Shown one piece after another: positions 10,034-21,220 of a stretch of 64,000 nucleotides of DNA; the first letter of the stretch is position 1; each line of letters begins with the position of its first letter. The DNA comes from Glycine soja (lineage: Eukaryota; Streptophyta; Magnoliopsida; Fabales; Fabaceae). The position numbers and the translations under genes were made by a program. The DNA is taken from NCBI RefSeq assembly GCF_004193775.1, contig NC_041021.1, positions 21,978,632 to 22,042,631 on the forward strand, read 5' to 3'. Under the pieces are notes generated by a model. The model worked only from the letters and a program-made list of their open reading frames with translations, had not been told where the DNA came from and searched no databases.

Positions 10034-12574
10034 ATGAGTCTTCATTCTTCATCTAGTGTTAATGGGGAGGGTTCTACTCCTAAGGACCCCTTGTATAAGA
10101 TATTAGATGAGTTGAGATCCCTTAAGTTGTGGAATGAAAAACAAGAGAGAAAAGAAAAAGGTAAAAAAAGAGTGGAAGAAATAAGTCAAGATGAAAGAGA
10201 GAAAATAAGAGAGGAAGAAAGAAGAAAAATAATGAAAGAAATGAAAAGAGAAAAACATGCCTCCTATAGTAGTCATGACTCTTGCAAGAGTTTAAGTGAA
10301 GAACTTAGTGACTATTATAGAGGGCATCATAGTTCACATACTAAACATCACTCTCAAAGAAGAGAAAAGGATAGAAGGCCTCAAGAGGTTAACATTAGCC
10401 TCCCATATTTCCATGGAAAAGATAATGTTGAGGCCTACTTAGATTGGGAAATGAAGGTTGAACAACTCTTTGCTTGCCATCATATTAGAGAAGAGAGAAA
10501 AGTTCCATTGGCAACCCTTAGCTTTCAAGGGTATGCCCTCTATTGGTGGACTTCCCTTGTTAGGGAACGAAGGATTCATGGGGATCCTCCAGTAGAGTAT
10601 TGGAATGATCTTAAGAGTGCCCTTAGGAAGAGGCACATTCCCTCCTACTATGAAAGGGAGCTTATGGACAAGCTCCAAAGGCTTAGAAAAGGGAGTATGA
10701 GTGTTGAAGAATATAGACAACAAATGGAACTACTCCTTTTAAGAGCTGGACTTAGGGAGGAGGAAAGAACAAGCATAGCTAGGTTCCTTAGTGGGCTTAA
10801 TATGGAAGTGAGGGATAAGGTTGAACTCCTTCCATATAGGGACCTAGATGAGCTAGTCCAACTTTGTATAAGAGTGGAGCAACAACTTAAAAGAAAGTCT
10901 TCTTCAAAATCTTATGGCTCTCACTCTTATCCAAGGAAGGACCAAGCCCATGGAATTTTAGGGGCTGCACCTTCAAAACCCAAGGAAGATAAGGGTAAGA
11001 CCATAGAGAAATACACCCTTAAGACTAGTTCCCAAGAAAGGAATAGCAACATTAAATGCTTCAAATGTCTTGGGAGAGGTCACATTGCCTCTCAATGCCC
11101 CACAAAGAAAACCATGATCATGAGGGGTCAAGACATTTATAGTAGTCAAGAGGAGACTACTTCTTGCCCTTCCTCTAGTGGAAGTGAAGATGAGGTAAGG
11201 GGTGAAGAGTCTAGTGAGGAAGTCTACCCCCACGAAGAAGGTGACCTCTTAATGGTTAGAAGGATTCTTGGAGGTCAATCTTATGATCTATCTCAATCCC
11301 AAATAGAGAACATCTTTCATACAAGATGCAAAATTTTAGATAAAACTTGTTCTCTCATTGTGGATAGTGGATCTTGTTGCAATTATTGTAGCACAAGATT
11401 AGTTTCCAAGTTGAACCTCACTATCATTCCCCACCCAAAACCTTATAAACTTCAATGGCTCAATGAGCAAGGGGAAATGATAGTTAACCAACAAGTGAAG
11501 GTACCTTTCTCTATTGGGACATATAAGGATGAAGTTAATTGTGATATAGTTCCCATGGAGGCAGTACATATTCTTTTAGAAAGGCCATGTCAATTTGATA
11601 GGAAGATCATTTACAATGGCCTAACTAATGAAATTACCCTCACCCATCTTGGCACTAAATTTGTGTTACATCCTCAAACACCTTCACAGGTGGCCAAAGA
11701 TCAACTAACTATGAAAGATAAGAGGGATGAGGAAGATAAACTAGAAAACCAAAAGAAAAAGAAGGATAGTAAGGCCTTGTCTTCAAAGGCCAAGGGGAAG
11801 GAAAAGGAGGAAAAGGTTTCTTCCAAGAAGATTGTTAAGAAGGAAAATCATTTTGCAACAAAAGGTGATATTAAAATAGCACTCCTTCTTAAACAATCTT
11901 TCTACCTTCTTCTATCAAGGGAAACATCCCTTAGCACCACCATACCTCTTGAGCTTGAGGTTATTCCTCAAGTAAAGGAGTTGTTGGATGAGGGTTTGGT
12001 TCGCAAGAGCTTAAATCCTTGTGCTTTGTTGGTGCCTAAAATAGGTATTATTAGGCACCAAATCCCTATGATAGGTGGTATGATGAATGTGTTGAGTGGT
12101 GCAACACTCTTTGGTAAAATCACTCATGCACCCAACATCTTCATGATTTGCGTACATAGGGACTCATTAGGTAGGTTTGTTCTTATTTTTTGTTTCAATG
12201 CCAACCTAGGTGCTCATGTGGGACACCTTAGGTTTGTCGTAATTTTTTGTAGGAATAATCTACATGAAAATAAAGAAAAAGGTATGCTTTATTCCATTAC
12301 TTTCCTTAACTTTTTAAATAGTGATCAAGGGCTTCCCATGGACCCAAAGAGAATAAAGGACATTCCTGAGTGGCCTACTCCCCCAAGTATAAGGGAAATT
12401 TGGGGCTTCAATGACCTAATAAACTTTTACAAAAGGTTTGTCCCATATTTTTCTACACTTGTAGTACCAATCATTGAGTTGGTGAGGAACTATATTCTCT
12501 TATGGGAAGATGGCTGGGAAAGGGGTTTTCAGTCCTTATCGTACTCTAACATACCCAACATCACTAATACATAA
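10034..12574 (+). CDS. Gag-protease polyprotein with degenerate RT tail
   Basis: I start at ATG 10034 (MSLHSSSSVNGEG), because the other family copies align from here; upstream codons in the frame are leader. This gives 846 aa. In order: a Lys/Glu-rich N-terminal helix (about residues 35-80), the retrotransposon Gag capsid domain (about 120-290, with W-rich and KGSMSVEEYRQ motifs), a canonical CCHC zinc knuckle CFKCLGRGHIASQC (342-355), and an aspartic protease with active-site DSG at about 444. A Lys-rich linker follows, then RT fragments (LLDEGLVRKSLNPCA, MMNVLSGATLF, then thumb-like EWPTPPS and NFYKRFVPYF). The palm with YxDD is missing, replaced at its site by FCFNANL. Gag and protease look intact; RT cannot work. 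It would form particles and process Gag while a partner supplies RT and integrase. Confidence 0.85.
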   Translation: MSLHSSSSVNGEGSTPKDPLYKILDELRSLKLWNEKQERKEKGKKRVEEISQDEREKIREEERRKIMKEMKREKHASYSSHDSCKSLSEELSDYYRGHHSSHTKHHSQRREKDRRPQEVNISLPYFHGKDNVEAYLDWEMKVEQLFACHHIREERKVPLATLSFQGYALYWWTSLVRERRIHGDPPVEYWNDLKSALRKRHIPSYYERELMDKLQRLRKGSMSVEEYRQQMELLLLRAGLREEERTSIARFLSGLNMEVRDKVELLPYRDLDELVQLCIRVEQQLKRKSSSKSYGSHSYPRKDQAHGILGAAPSKPKEDKGKTIEKYTLKTSSQERNSNIKCFKCLGRGHIASQCPTKKTMIMRGQDIYSSQEETTSCPSSSGSEDEVRGEESSEEVYPHEEGDLLMVRRILGGQSYDLSQSQIENIFHTRCKILDKTCSLIVDSGSCCNYCSTRLVSKLNLTIIPHPKPYKLQWLNEQGEMIVNQQVKVPFSIGTYKDEVNCDIVPMEAVHILLERPCQFDRKIIYNGLTNEITLTHLGTKFVLHPQTPSQVAKDQLTMKDKRDEEDKLENQKKKKDSKALSSKAKGKEKEEKVSSKKIVKKENHFATKGDIKIALLLKQSFYLLLSRETSLSTTIPLELEVIPQVKELLDEGLVRKSLNPCALLVPKIGIIRHQIPMIGGMMNVLSGATLFGKITHAPNIFMICVHRDSLGRFVLIFCFNANLGAHVGHLRFVVIFCRNNLHENKEKGMLYSITFLNFLNSDQGLPMDPKRIKDIPEWPTPPSIREIWGFNDLINFYKRFVPYFSTLVVPIIELVRNYILLWEDGWERGFQSLSYSNIPNITNT

Positions 12575-12653
12575 GTTTTTATTCTTTTTACAAGTGTTGA
12601 GGAAAGAATTAATGAGTTTCAAGAACCTCTGGATTTGAGGTCAAATCTTTTTT

Positions 12654-12666
12654 AAGGGGGAGGGAA
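12654..12666 (+). promoter_or_regulatory. Element B polypurine tract
   Basis: AAGGGGGAGGGAA lies directly before the 3' LTR at 12667, the expected position for plus-strand priming. Confidence 0.85.
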
Positions 12667-13640
12667 TGATGCAATCCTACCCCCCAAGGGCATTGGATAG
12701 AAGACTCCAAGAAGATTGGACCACAGATGCAAGAGAAGGCCCTAGGGTTCTCTTGAGCCTTAGGGTAGATTTCGAGTCCATGGGCTAAGTATGAACCCAC
12801 TTATCTTTGTACATATTAGATTAAGGTTTCATTAATTTTGGGTCTTGTATTTAGGGCTCCATAATGTAGGTAGGGTACCCTAGAAATATAGTAGTTTTCA
12901 GCCCTTGTATTTTAGGGCACCTAGACTAGTTTTTGTATTAGGGGTAGTTTTGTAATTTCACATGCACTAAGTGAATATTTGATGTGTGTAGTTGGAAATA
13001 AATTTAATTGAATTGGTTGAAGACCAATCCAATTAAATTTTAGAGGGGGAGGTGAGCATTTGCTTACTACACCCTATTGCCACATCATGTAGTCACACTT
13101 TGTGCCATGTCCTTCATGCTTTACATGCCTCATGACACCTAAGCACACTTAGTGGAGAATCTTGGTATTGATCTTGGATTAGTGGGCTGAACCATAACTA
13201 AAATTCAGTAATCATAATTAGTGAAATTTTGGCTCCAAAGTTTGGCTCCACAAATTCAATTTCAAATTCAAGTGAAATTTGAATTGGAATTCAAATTTCT
13301 CTCCAATTTTGTGTGACACTTAGGCTATAAATAGAGGTCATGTGTGTGCATTTTTTTCAACTTTGATCATTTGAATATTAACGTCATATTTCAGAGCTCT
13401 TTTAGAGCACAAAATTTCTTGTTCTTCTCTCCCTCTCTCTTCATTCATCTCCTTCTTCCTCCAAGCTCTTATCCATGGCCTCCTATGGTGGTGAGCTTCT
13501 TCTAGACTCATCTTCTCCTTGAAGTGGTGCCTCCTCTCTCTCTTCCTTCTCCATTCCGCTGCCACTTGTCTTCCAAGAAGCAAAGGAATCCATTGATGAA
13601 GAAGATCCTAGGCCTACAAGCTCCAATGGCGCTTACATCA
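12667..13640 (+). repeat. Element B 3' LTR (type B)
   Basis: It starts TGATGCAATCC and ends TTACATCA. TATAAATA is at 13326-13333. It aligns end to end with the 5' LTR with scattered substitutions and a few single-base indels. Confidence 0.92.
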
Positions 13641-13645
13641 ACTTT
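13641..13645. repeat. Right target site duplication of element B (ACTTT)
   Basis: Exact partner of 7139-7143. Confidence 0.95.
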
Positions 13646-14368
13646 CACTAGAGAAAGGTGAAGTAGTAGCCTTATCTTGGCTACTATAAATGTCTTGGCC
13701 CCTCATAATCATGGTTTTCTTGGTGGGGCATTGAGAAGTAATGTTTCTTCTTCCAAGACATTTAAAGCACTTTATAGAGCTAGTTTTCTCTTGCATACTA
13801 GCCTTAGGGGCTTGCTTTTCTATTGTCTTCCCTTTATCATCTTTGGGCTTAGAAGGTGTCACCCCTAAGATGCCTTGACCTTGGTCTTTCTTTGGATAAG
13901 AGTGAGAGCCATAAGATTTTGATGTAGATTTCTTTTTAAGTTGTTGCTCTACCCTTATTTCCCAAACTAAGTTAGTCTCTACATTGTCCTTCCCATGGAA
14001 GTATGGGAGGTTAATGTTACCCTCTTGAGGCTTTCGTTCCTTTTCTCTCCTATGGGAGTGAGGTCTAAGATGTGACCTATGCCTTCCTTCGTAATAGTAA
14101 CGAAGTTCTTCACTTAGGCTCTTACAAGAGTCATGACTACTATAGGTGGCCTATTTTTCTTTTCTCAACTCTTTTAGCATTTTCCTTCTTTCTTCTTCCC
14201 TTATTTTCCCCTCTCATCTTGATTTATTTCTACCCTCTCTTTTCCTTTTTCTTTTATTTCTAGTTTTTCTTTCCATAACTTGAGGGAACTTAACTCATCT
14301 AAGATTCTAGATAGAGGGTCCTTATGACTAGTACCCTCACCATTAACACTAGATGAATGATGACTCAT
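13646..14368 (-). pseudogene. gag: Element C gag pseudogene, N-terminal part
   Basis: The start ATG is at 14368 on the minus strand (MSHHSSSVNGEG). The Lys/Glu-rich N-terminus is present, then the frame is broken by a stop (14201 region). Downstream, the frame 13862-13638 encodes the zinc knuckle CFKCLGRRNITSQC, in which the GH of the knuckle has become RN so the zinc-binding His is lost. The capsid region carries the same 417-bp in-frame deletion as element A. The gene continues beyond element B at 7138. Confidence 0.8.
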
Positions 14369-15907
14369 ATTGGTTCCAATGAAAGGCCTTTTTGTTACAA
14401 AACTTGAAAGCAACATAGGTAAGTAAATTGTGAATTACAAAATTACAAAACGGGCCTCAATTTTGGTGTTTGTTCTCTCTTTGGTGATTCACTCAATTTG
14501 GAGTGCTTCTTATTGCAATAGCTCTTAAGGTGGTTTGCCCCTTGCTTCTTGACTCAAATTCTTCAAGGGATGACACCAATCCTCCTTTCCAATTCCCTAT
14601 ATGGCAACTCACAAACAAGGAAAAAAAGAGACAAGCAATAAACAAAGACCAAAAAATGAAATGAAAGCTAAACCAATAGAGTTTTAACAAGACAAATTTA
14701 CTAGGATTATTCAACAATTAAAGCAATGAAAAACACGCAAAAGCAAGCTAGAACTCAAAGAGAAACCTAGAATGGCTCTAGAGTAGAGTAAAAAAACTAA
14801 AACAATAAGACTCAAGAAACCTCTAGTTTTCGCACTTGCTTTCACAGTAATTTTCAATTGAAATTTCAGAACTAAGATTGGTATAAAGTAGGCACCAATT
14901 ATAGAACAAATTTCGAGCCAAAACAACAAGCACACTTCCTTTTCACTTTTTTTTCCTGGACATTGATTTTCCTGCCAACTTGTGTGATTTTTCATATTTT
15001 TTCCTTTTATCTAAATCACTTGTTTATTTTTTTATAATTTTTTTCCAGATGTACAGAAAATTAAGTAAAAATTTGCAGTGACCAATATGCAGTAATGTTT
15101 ACAAATTCATATGTTCAAGCTGCTAGCACCAGCGATTTCAACCAAGAAATCAAGAGTAGTGTTTATGTTGCATAAGGCTAGGATAATTACAATTTGGGTT
15201 TGCTTATGCTCAAATTTATTGAATAACACAATTAAAGAGAGCTTAAGACTTATTTTGATTCACAAATCCAGCCACAACTCAACACCACAACTCAATTTCT
15301 TCATAGGCATCATATAGGAAACTTAGAAAACAAAACAAAGTTCAACAAGACTACTTCTAGGAATTGATTTAGAACATGTTATGAACTAAATAACATGCAT
15401 GAATTAGACTCAAAATTCAAAATATAATCTAAGAATGACTAGAATACATGAACAAATGTATCTAGAATTCAATCAACAAAATCAAAATTCAACACAAACT
15501 TAGAACATAATGTGACAATTATTATGACTAAACATGACTCTAAGACAACATGGATTAAGTGATTTACACTTAGATTTTTGTGTTTTTTTTTTCTAATCAA
15601 TATTTTGGAAGAAAATTTAGATCTAAAGGTTCATCATAAGAAGATTATGACTGAAAAATGATAGAACCTAAAATCAACACAAAAACATGATTCAAGAGTA
15701 TATCTATAAAATTTGAACCATAGAAATGCAAGAACAAGTGTAGATCTAAGATTTAATCGGTTTATTTTTTTGAATATACTCTAAACAGCACCAAACCACA
15801 AGATAATGGAGGATATACATGGAGAAGAAGATGAAGAACAATGAATTAAAGTGAACTGACCGAACAAAAAGATAGAGGAAGCAAAAGAGCATCACCTAGA
15901 TGAAGAT
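14369..15907 (-). other. Element C 5' leader
   Basis: Minus-strand leader, collinear with element B's leader but with small indels. No supported coding sequence is visible. Confidence 0.65.
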
Positions 15908-15920
15908 GCTCTTGATACCA
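15908..15920 (-). promoter_or_regulatory. Element C primer binding site, tRNA-Met type
   Basis: On the minus strand this reads TGGTATCAAGAGC, 2 nt inside the LTR end at 15923. It is identical to B's site. Confidence 0.8.
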
Positions 15921-15922
15921 CA

Positions 15923-16895
15923 TGATGTTGCTCCATATGGAGCTTGTAGGCCTTGGATCTTCTTCATCAATGGAGTCCTTTGTTTCTTGAAGATGAATGG
16001 CAGTAGAATGGAGAAGGAAGAAGGATGATTGGAGATGCTACTTCAAGGAGATGATGAGTTAAGAAGAAGCTCACCACCATAGGAAGCCATGGATAAGAGC
16101 TTGAAGCTAGAAGAAGATGAGTGGAGGGAGAGGGAGAGAAGGAGCACAAAATTTTTGTGCCTCAAATGAGGTCTGAACTTTGAAGTGTAATTCTCAAATG
16201 ATCAAAGTTGAAAAAATGTACACACATGGCCTCTACTTATAGCCTAAGTGTCACACAAAATTGGAGGGAAATTTGAATTTCTATTCAAATTTCACTTGAA
16301 TTTGAAATTAAATTTGTGGAGCCAAATTTTGGAGCCAAAATTTCACTAATTATGATTAGTGAATTTTAGTTATGTTTCATCCCACTACTCCAAGATCAAG
16401 TCCAAGATTCTCCACTATGTATGCTTAGGTGTCATGAGGCATGTAAAGCATGAAATACATGCACAAAGTGTGACTATATGATGTGGCAATGGGGTATAGC
16501 AAGCAAATGCTCACCTCCCCCTCTGAAATTTAATTGGATTGGTCTTCTCCCAATTAAATTAAATTTATTTCCCATCACACACATCAAATACTCACTTAAT
16601 GCATATGAAATTACAAAACTACCCCTAATACAAAAAGCTAGTCTATGTGCCCTAAAATACAAGGGCTGAAAAATCCTACATTTCTTGGGTACCCTACCTA
16701 CATTATGGAGCCCTAAATACAAGGCCCAAGATAATGAAATCTTAATCTAATATGTGCATAGATAAGTGGGCTCATACTTAGCCCATGGGCCCGAAATCTA
16801 CCCTAAGGCTCATGAGAACCCTACTTCTCTTGCATCTCTGGCCCAATCTTCTTGGAGTCTTCTATCCAATGCCCTTGGGGGGTAGGATTGCATCA
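15923..16895 (-). repeat. Element C 5' LTR (type B, 973 bp)
   Basis: On the minus strand it runs from TGATGCAATCC (16895) to ...AACATCA (15923). It matches B's LTRs throughout and not C's own 3' LTR. The TATA box has decayed to TATAAGTA (about 16241-16234). Confidence 0.88.
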
Positions 16896-17679
16896 GGTTC
16901 CTTCTTTGCATTTTGAATTGTTCTTAAGATATGCAACCTTGGGAGCTCTTCTTGTCTTTTAGCTTTTGCATGCTTTACCAAGCTTGAGAGGGGGTCACCT
17001 TAGTGGAAGGTCAAACTTGTTGATTTCCAGGTGCTAGCCAATGGAGAGACATCTTAACAATAGTTGACTACACTGGACGAGCCTATTATGGAGGCGAAAA
17101 ATGAACTATTACATCTTTATATCAATGGCCCTTAAGATATGCAGACTAAGAGGGTAGGCAATGGCTTGATCTCTTAAGTACATTTGTTCATGCAGTTTAC
17201 CAAGAGATGAACGGTCTTCTTAAGAGAGATTAAGATCAGCTAGATGCATTGCTAAAAGTTTTGTGATTGGCATCCACATATGCACCTTTTCTTGAAACTC
17301 GTTCTTTGGGGGCTCCACTTCTTGCAAAGGGTCCCTTCTATGTTTTCCAAACAGATCCCTAGAGATGTTGTTTTGGGAGCTCTTTTTGTCTTTTAACTTT
17401 TAAAGACTTCTCCATTACTTTTAAAGACAAACTCATTGATGAGTACCAGATGCAAGCCAGTGAGGAGGCATCTTGATAACATTAGGCTGCATTGGACGAG
17501 TCCATTGTGGAAGAGGAAGATGAACTATGGCATTTGTTGGTAGAGCCTTAAAGGCCATAGATGGAGTGTGCTTAGAGTCATGCTTCGTCCATGTAGGTGG
17601 TTGGACATTGATGGTTTCCCTTGCAACAGGTTCAAAATATATAAACTCAAAGTATGGGGTTTTAGGTGTAGGATTACTG
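16896..17679. other. Unassigned stretch next to element C
   Basis: The phrases GGGAGCTCTT..TTGTCTTTTA, GGACGAG(T/C)C(T/C)AT(T/G)(A/G)TGGA and GAGG(A/C)(G/A)ACATCTT each recur 300-400 bp apart (about 16940-17100 and 17375-17520), so a diverged tandem duplication is likely. It probably belongs to the same decayed unit as the coding remnant to its right. No domain is recognised. Confidence 0.35.
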
Positions 17680-18612
17680 TTAATGAATACTAGAGGAAAC
17701 CTCTGAGCATCTTTTAAAGGTTCCCTTGGAGAAACCCTTCTGAATCTCTCTAGATGAACGTGTGATGGAGGTGGATGCAGTTGTGTAAAGGAAACATATT
17801 TTCAGAGAGGAGATAGGAGTGTCGTTTGTGGACTCACTACCTGATGATGATAAGGCTTTGTCCTTTTTATTTCTAGTGAAGGAGACTGCCCACTCCTTGT
17901 TACTAATCCTGGGGTTGGATTTGGTTGCCCTTGTCTTGATATGTCTTTGTATCCTAGAGGGGATGACATATACCCATGGTTTAGAGGCTGGTTGGACTTT
18001 CTTATCCCTTTTTGGGGTAGGAGAAACCAAGGCAACTGCTTTCCTCTTTTGAAGGACTACTTGTAGAAGGTCTTCGTCTTCTTCATCAGTTTCACTTAAG
18101 TCTTTCCACCTTTGTGGGACTGAGGTTGTAGCCGTTGGACGCACAAGGGTGGATGCAATAGATAGCTTATATCTTTTCTTCACCATATGCTCCCTGACAA
18201 GTAGTTCTTCCTCCTTTTCTTCTTTTTGGGATTTCGTCCTTGTTTTCTTTCTCTTCAGTTGCTCAACCATAATCTTCTTTATCTTTTTAGAGATACCAAA
18301 GTTGTTCAGACCTTGATCTTAATCAATAATGGCTTTGGTTAGCCTCTTTTGCTTCCTCTTATTGATGGCATCTAAAACCACCTAAAGATCCCCCTTTTGA
18401 CTTTGTTCTAAAGCAACCTTCATAGCTTTTAAGTTAGTCTTGCTAAATTGTTGTTGTTTAGCAACAACTGAACCCTTGGCTATTAGGGTTTGCTTAGAGT
18501 CTTTGTCTATCTTGTTGAAAACGTGATACACACCTTGATCCCACAACATCTTGTTGAAGAAAACAACATAATAAATGTCGTCCATACCACATAAGCCCTT
18601 CAGGTTTCTCAA
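17680..18612 (-). pseudogene. Decayed unrecognised basic/acidic protein
   Basis: The minus-strand frame 18612-18382 (76 codons) is followed by 18270-17680 (196 codons), and the translation between them contains stops. The first part is predicted soluble, with DDIYYVVFFNKMLWDQGVYHVFNK. The second starts with a strongly basic Lys/Arg run (KRKKTRTKSQK), which could be nuclear targeting, followed by an acidic patch (SETDEEDEDLL) and Ser-rich sequence. I do not recognise the family. It could be a fragment of a retroelement accessory or envelope-like gene or of a host gene; nothing in the sequence decides this. Confidence 0.3.
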
Positions 18613-18904
18613 TATGTTGATCTAGATGGTGTTTGGCAGGTCAAAGGTGTAACACCCTGAAATTTACATCTCAATTTATTTTTCTACGCGTGTAAAATTG
18701 CACTATTAAAGACTACACAGTGGAAATTTTGAATTGTGTAATTTAATTGTATGTTTGGGTGATTTAAATTATTCTCTTTATGATATTAATTGTATAAGTT
18801 TAGTGTTATATTTATTTTTTTAGTGCAAATAATTTATTCAGTGAGTTGGCAGAAATTTAGAAACTACATGAATAAAAATTTCTTATATAGTGAAATTGCA
18901 CTGC

Positions 18905-20060
18905 TGATCGAGGCCGTACCCGAATCAAATAAACATGAAAATGCAGTAACTAGGAAGTGATCCTAGGTCGTTTCCCAACAAGCAGTGACAAACCAAATGT
19001 TCATAATATACTTGCAGTAACAGTAACGATTGGGGGGGGGTTGGTTGTTTGGTAATTAAAGAGCAGAACAAGTAAACTGGAATACGAAACTAATAATATT
19101 AAAAACGGGTTGTTTCCTCTGATTCAGAAGCCATTCTCTTATCCTGGGTTATGGAGAATTCGTCCCTAACAGTCAACCACTTAATCCAACCCTATTTCAA
19201 TTTACTAAGCGAAAATCAACTTAGGGTTTTCAATACATGATTAGGCACCACATACATCAGTTAGCCCTTCGTCCATTAAGCATGAACGCAAGTTAGGCTC
19301 AGAGGCAATTAATCGAACACGAAGCGTGCACTGATTAATATTCACGAAATTGGGATAACTGGTGAAGGGAAACTACCAGGAAACCACATTACAAGCGAAA
19401 CCTCAAAGAGAGTTGGGCTTCGTCCTCAAAAGGAAACAACACCAGAAAATCTAGCCTTCCATGGATTCAAACAGAAAACGCAAATGAAACATGAAACAGA
19501 AACATAAATGAACAGAAACTTAAATGAACAGAAACGTAAATGAACAGAAACGTAAATGAAAGTAGAAGAAGAAGCACGAATGAACTCGTAATTAGAAGCA
19601 GAAAACGGAAATTTGCATTAAGAACGAAAATTGTAACAAGGGAACAGAAAAACGTGAAAACCTAAAACCAAAGCTCTGAATAATGAAAATAGCATAACCG
19701 AATGCCTTGCACGAATCCCAAGGCTGCTATTTAAAAAGAGTCACTCAAAGTCACTGGGCCCTATTACAATACTCTGGCCCAAAACGAAATAAACACTGAA
19801 CAACATAAAATAAAATTGTGAAATTTCCTAATTAGAAATTAACTAAGGTAAGCGCTGCTTTATTTGCCCTCTTCAAGTCCATAACCAAAATCCGGATTAA
19901 GCCCAATGTTTCATTAATTCCTGAAATTAGATTAAAAACATCAAATTAGCTCAATGAGCCCAAATAATAAAACTGCCTGATTAATTGACAATTAAGACCA
20001 ATCAGTAATTAAAATGGTGCAAAAAGGGTTTAGAAAATACAAGAAAATGATGGCACATCA
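18905..20060 (-). repeat. Solo LTR of the Athila-type F family, minus strand
   Basis: It is the reverse complement of F's 5' LTR (57039-58188) over its whole length of about 1156 bp. It runs from TGATGTGCCATC at 20060 to ...CTCGATCA at 18905. No internal sequence or second LTR adjoins it. The flanks ACTGC (18900-18904) and ACCGC (20061-20065) look like a target duplication with one mismatch. This is the usual product of recombination between the two LTRs of one element. Confidence 0.88.
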
Positions 20061-21200
20061 ACCGCGCACTGAGCGACAATGTAATTTAACTCTGTGTGAG
20101 GATCACTCTGGGTACACATATTCTTAGGGAGATTAACGCAACAACCTAGGCATTAAGATAAGATTTATTAGTTTTGTAAAAAACAAAAATACCTATTTTT
20201 GGCAAATCCTATCCCTTCCACTTTTGCTAGTTTTGCAAAAAGCAAAACTAACTATCTATGGCATGGAGTGGTACATTCAAAATGGCAACAAAGGGGACCA
20301 TTCAAGTGTCACAAAGCCTTGTGAATTTAAGCATACACCGTAGCTTATTGGTATTTGTGAGAAAAAAATCTATTGGAGCCTTCATCCCTTCATTTTGCAT
20401 GAATTCCATCTTGAGGGAGTGCAGTTAGTTGTGCTTCTTCTTCTTCCAAGTTTGTTCCTAGTGTTCTTGAGCCTTTGAGTCATCAAGCTTAGGTAAATGA
20501 GCTCCATTCTTCATCGTAGACTTGATTTCTCTTCAATCTCTTGTTCTAGCTTCTGTAATAACTTGAAACTATCATTTTGTTTTAATCATGAAGGGAAACT
20601 TTGAAAAAACTAAATGTTTTTCATTCTCCTTCAAGATTTCATGAGTTCATCAAGGGGTAGTGGGGGTCTCTACAACTCATGAACCATATGCTTGTTGTTG
20701 AACTTCCTTGAACATGTTGCTTTGAAATCTATCATGAATTTGGGCTGAGAGTTACAGTAGTATAGACTATTTTTATTAAAGTTTTGACCTCAAAAATGAA
20801 TTTTCTAGGTTTGAAAATGTGGGTAGCATATAAGATTTGTGAAAATCTGAGTCCCTGAGCACTAAAAACAAGTTAGGAGCAAAACTTTGAAAAACTGAGC
20901 GACAAAGTGATTTTAGATAGTAGATAGCTTAATTTTGGAATCCATGCCTCTATATAAATTATCTTAGAATTGTTTATTTTCTAGAACTACTGATTTATTT
21001 TCTATTATATTCCTGAGATAACTGCATGTTCAAATGACTAATGCATGTTCTAAAATTGTAATGATTCTCTACTAATAAAATTATTGAAATGTGTGCCTGT
21101 ATTATATTATTATGATTATTAAATGATAAGATCAGCAGAGTGTGAACTCCGAAAATTATTTCTGTGCCATGTAAATTTATTTATTTTTTTTATTTTTTTT

Positions 21201-21220
21201 TATAATATATATATATATAA
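21201..21220. repeat. Left target duplication of the RTE LINE
   Basis: TATAATATATATATATATA precedes the LINE and recurs directly after its (TTG)n tail from 24399. The shared length is about 19 bp, although AT repeats blur the limit. Confidence 0.65.

Larger units (their letters stand above)
7144..13640 (+). mobile_element. Element B: complete non-autonomous Ty3/gypsy element
   Basis: This 6.5-kb element has both LTRs, PBS, leader, a single uninterrupted gag-protease-delta-RT ORF, polypurine tract and a perfect 5-bp target duplication. It is the best preserved member of its family in the window. Pol is reduced to scraps of RT without the catalytic core, and RNase H and integrase are absent, so transposition needs a partner element. 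By eye the two LTRs differ at about 30-40 of 972 positions, which suggests a fairly recent insertion. It resembles the soybean non-autonomous family that I recall being described with LTR swapping (SNRE/SARE); I could not verify this. Confidence 0.9.
1786..16895 (-). mobile_element. Element C: chimeric non-autonomous Ty3/gypsy LTR element
   Basis: On the minus strand it reads: 5' LTR (16895-15923), tRNA-Met-type PBS (15920-15908), long leader, gag, a remnant of RT, polypurine tract next to 6194, and 3' LTR (6194-6125 continuing at 2621-1786). Two plus-strand elements interrupt it: A in the 3' LTR and B in gag. Removing each, with one target duplication, restores collinear sequence, which fixes the insertion order. 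The 5' LTR is the B type and the 3' LTR the A type, and there is no target duplication around the whole element. That combination suggests an ectopic recombinant. All reading frames are broken. Confidence 0.8.
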
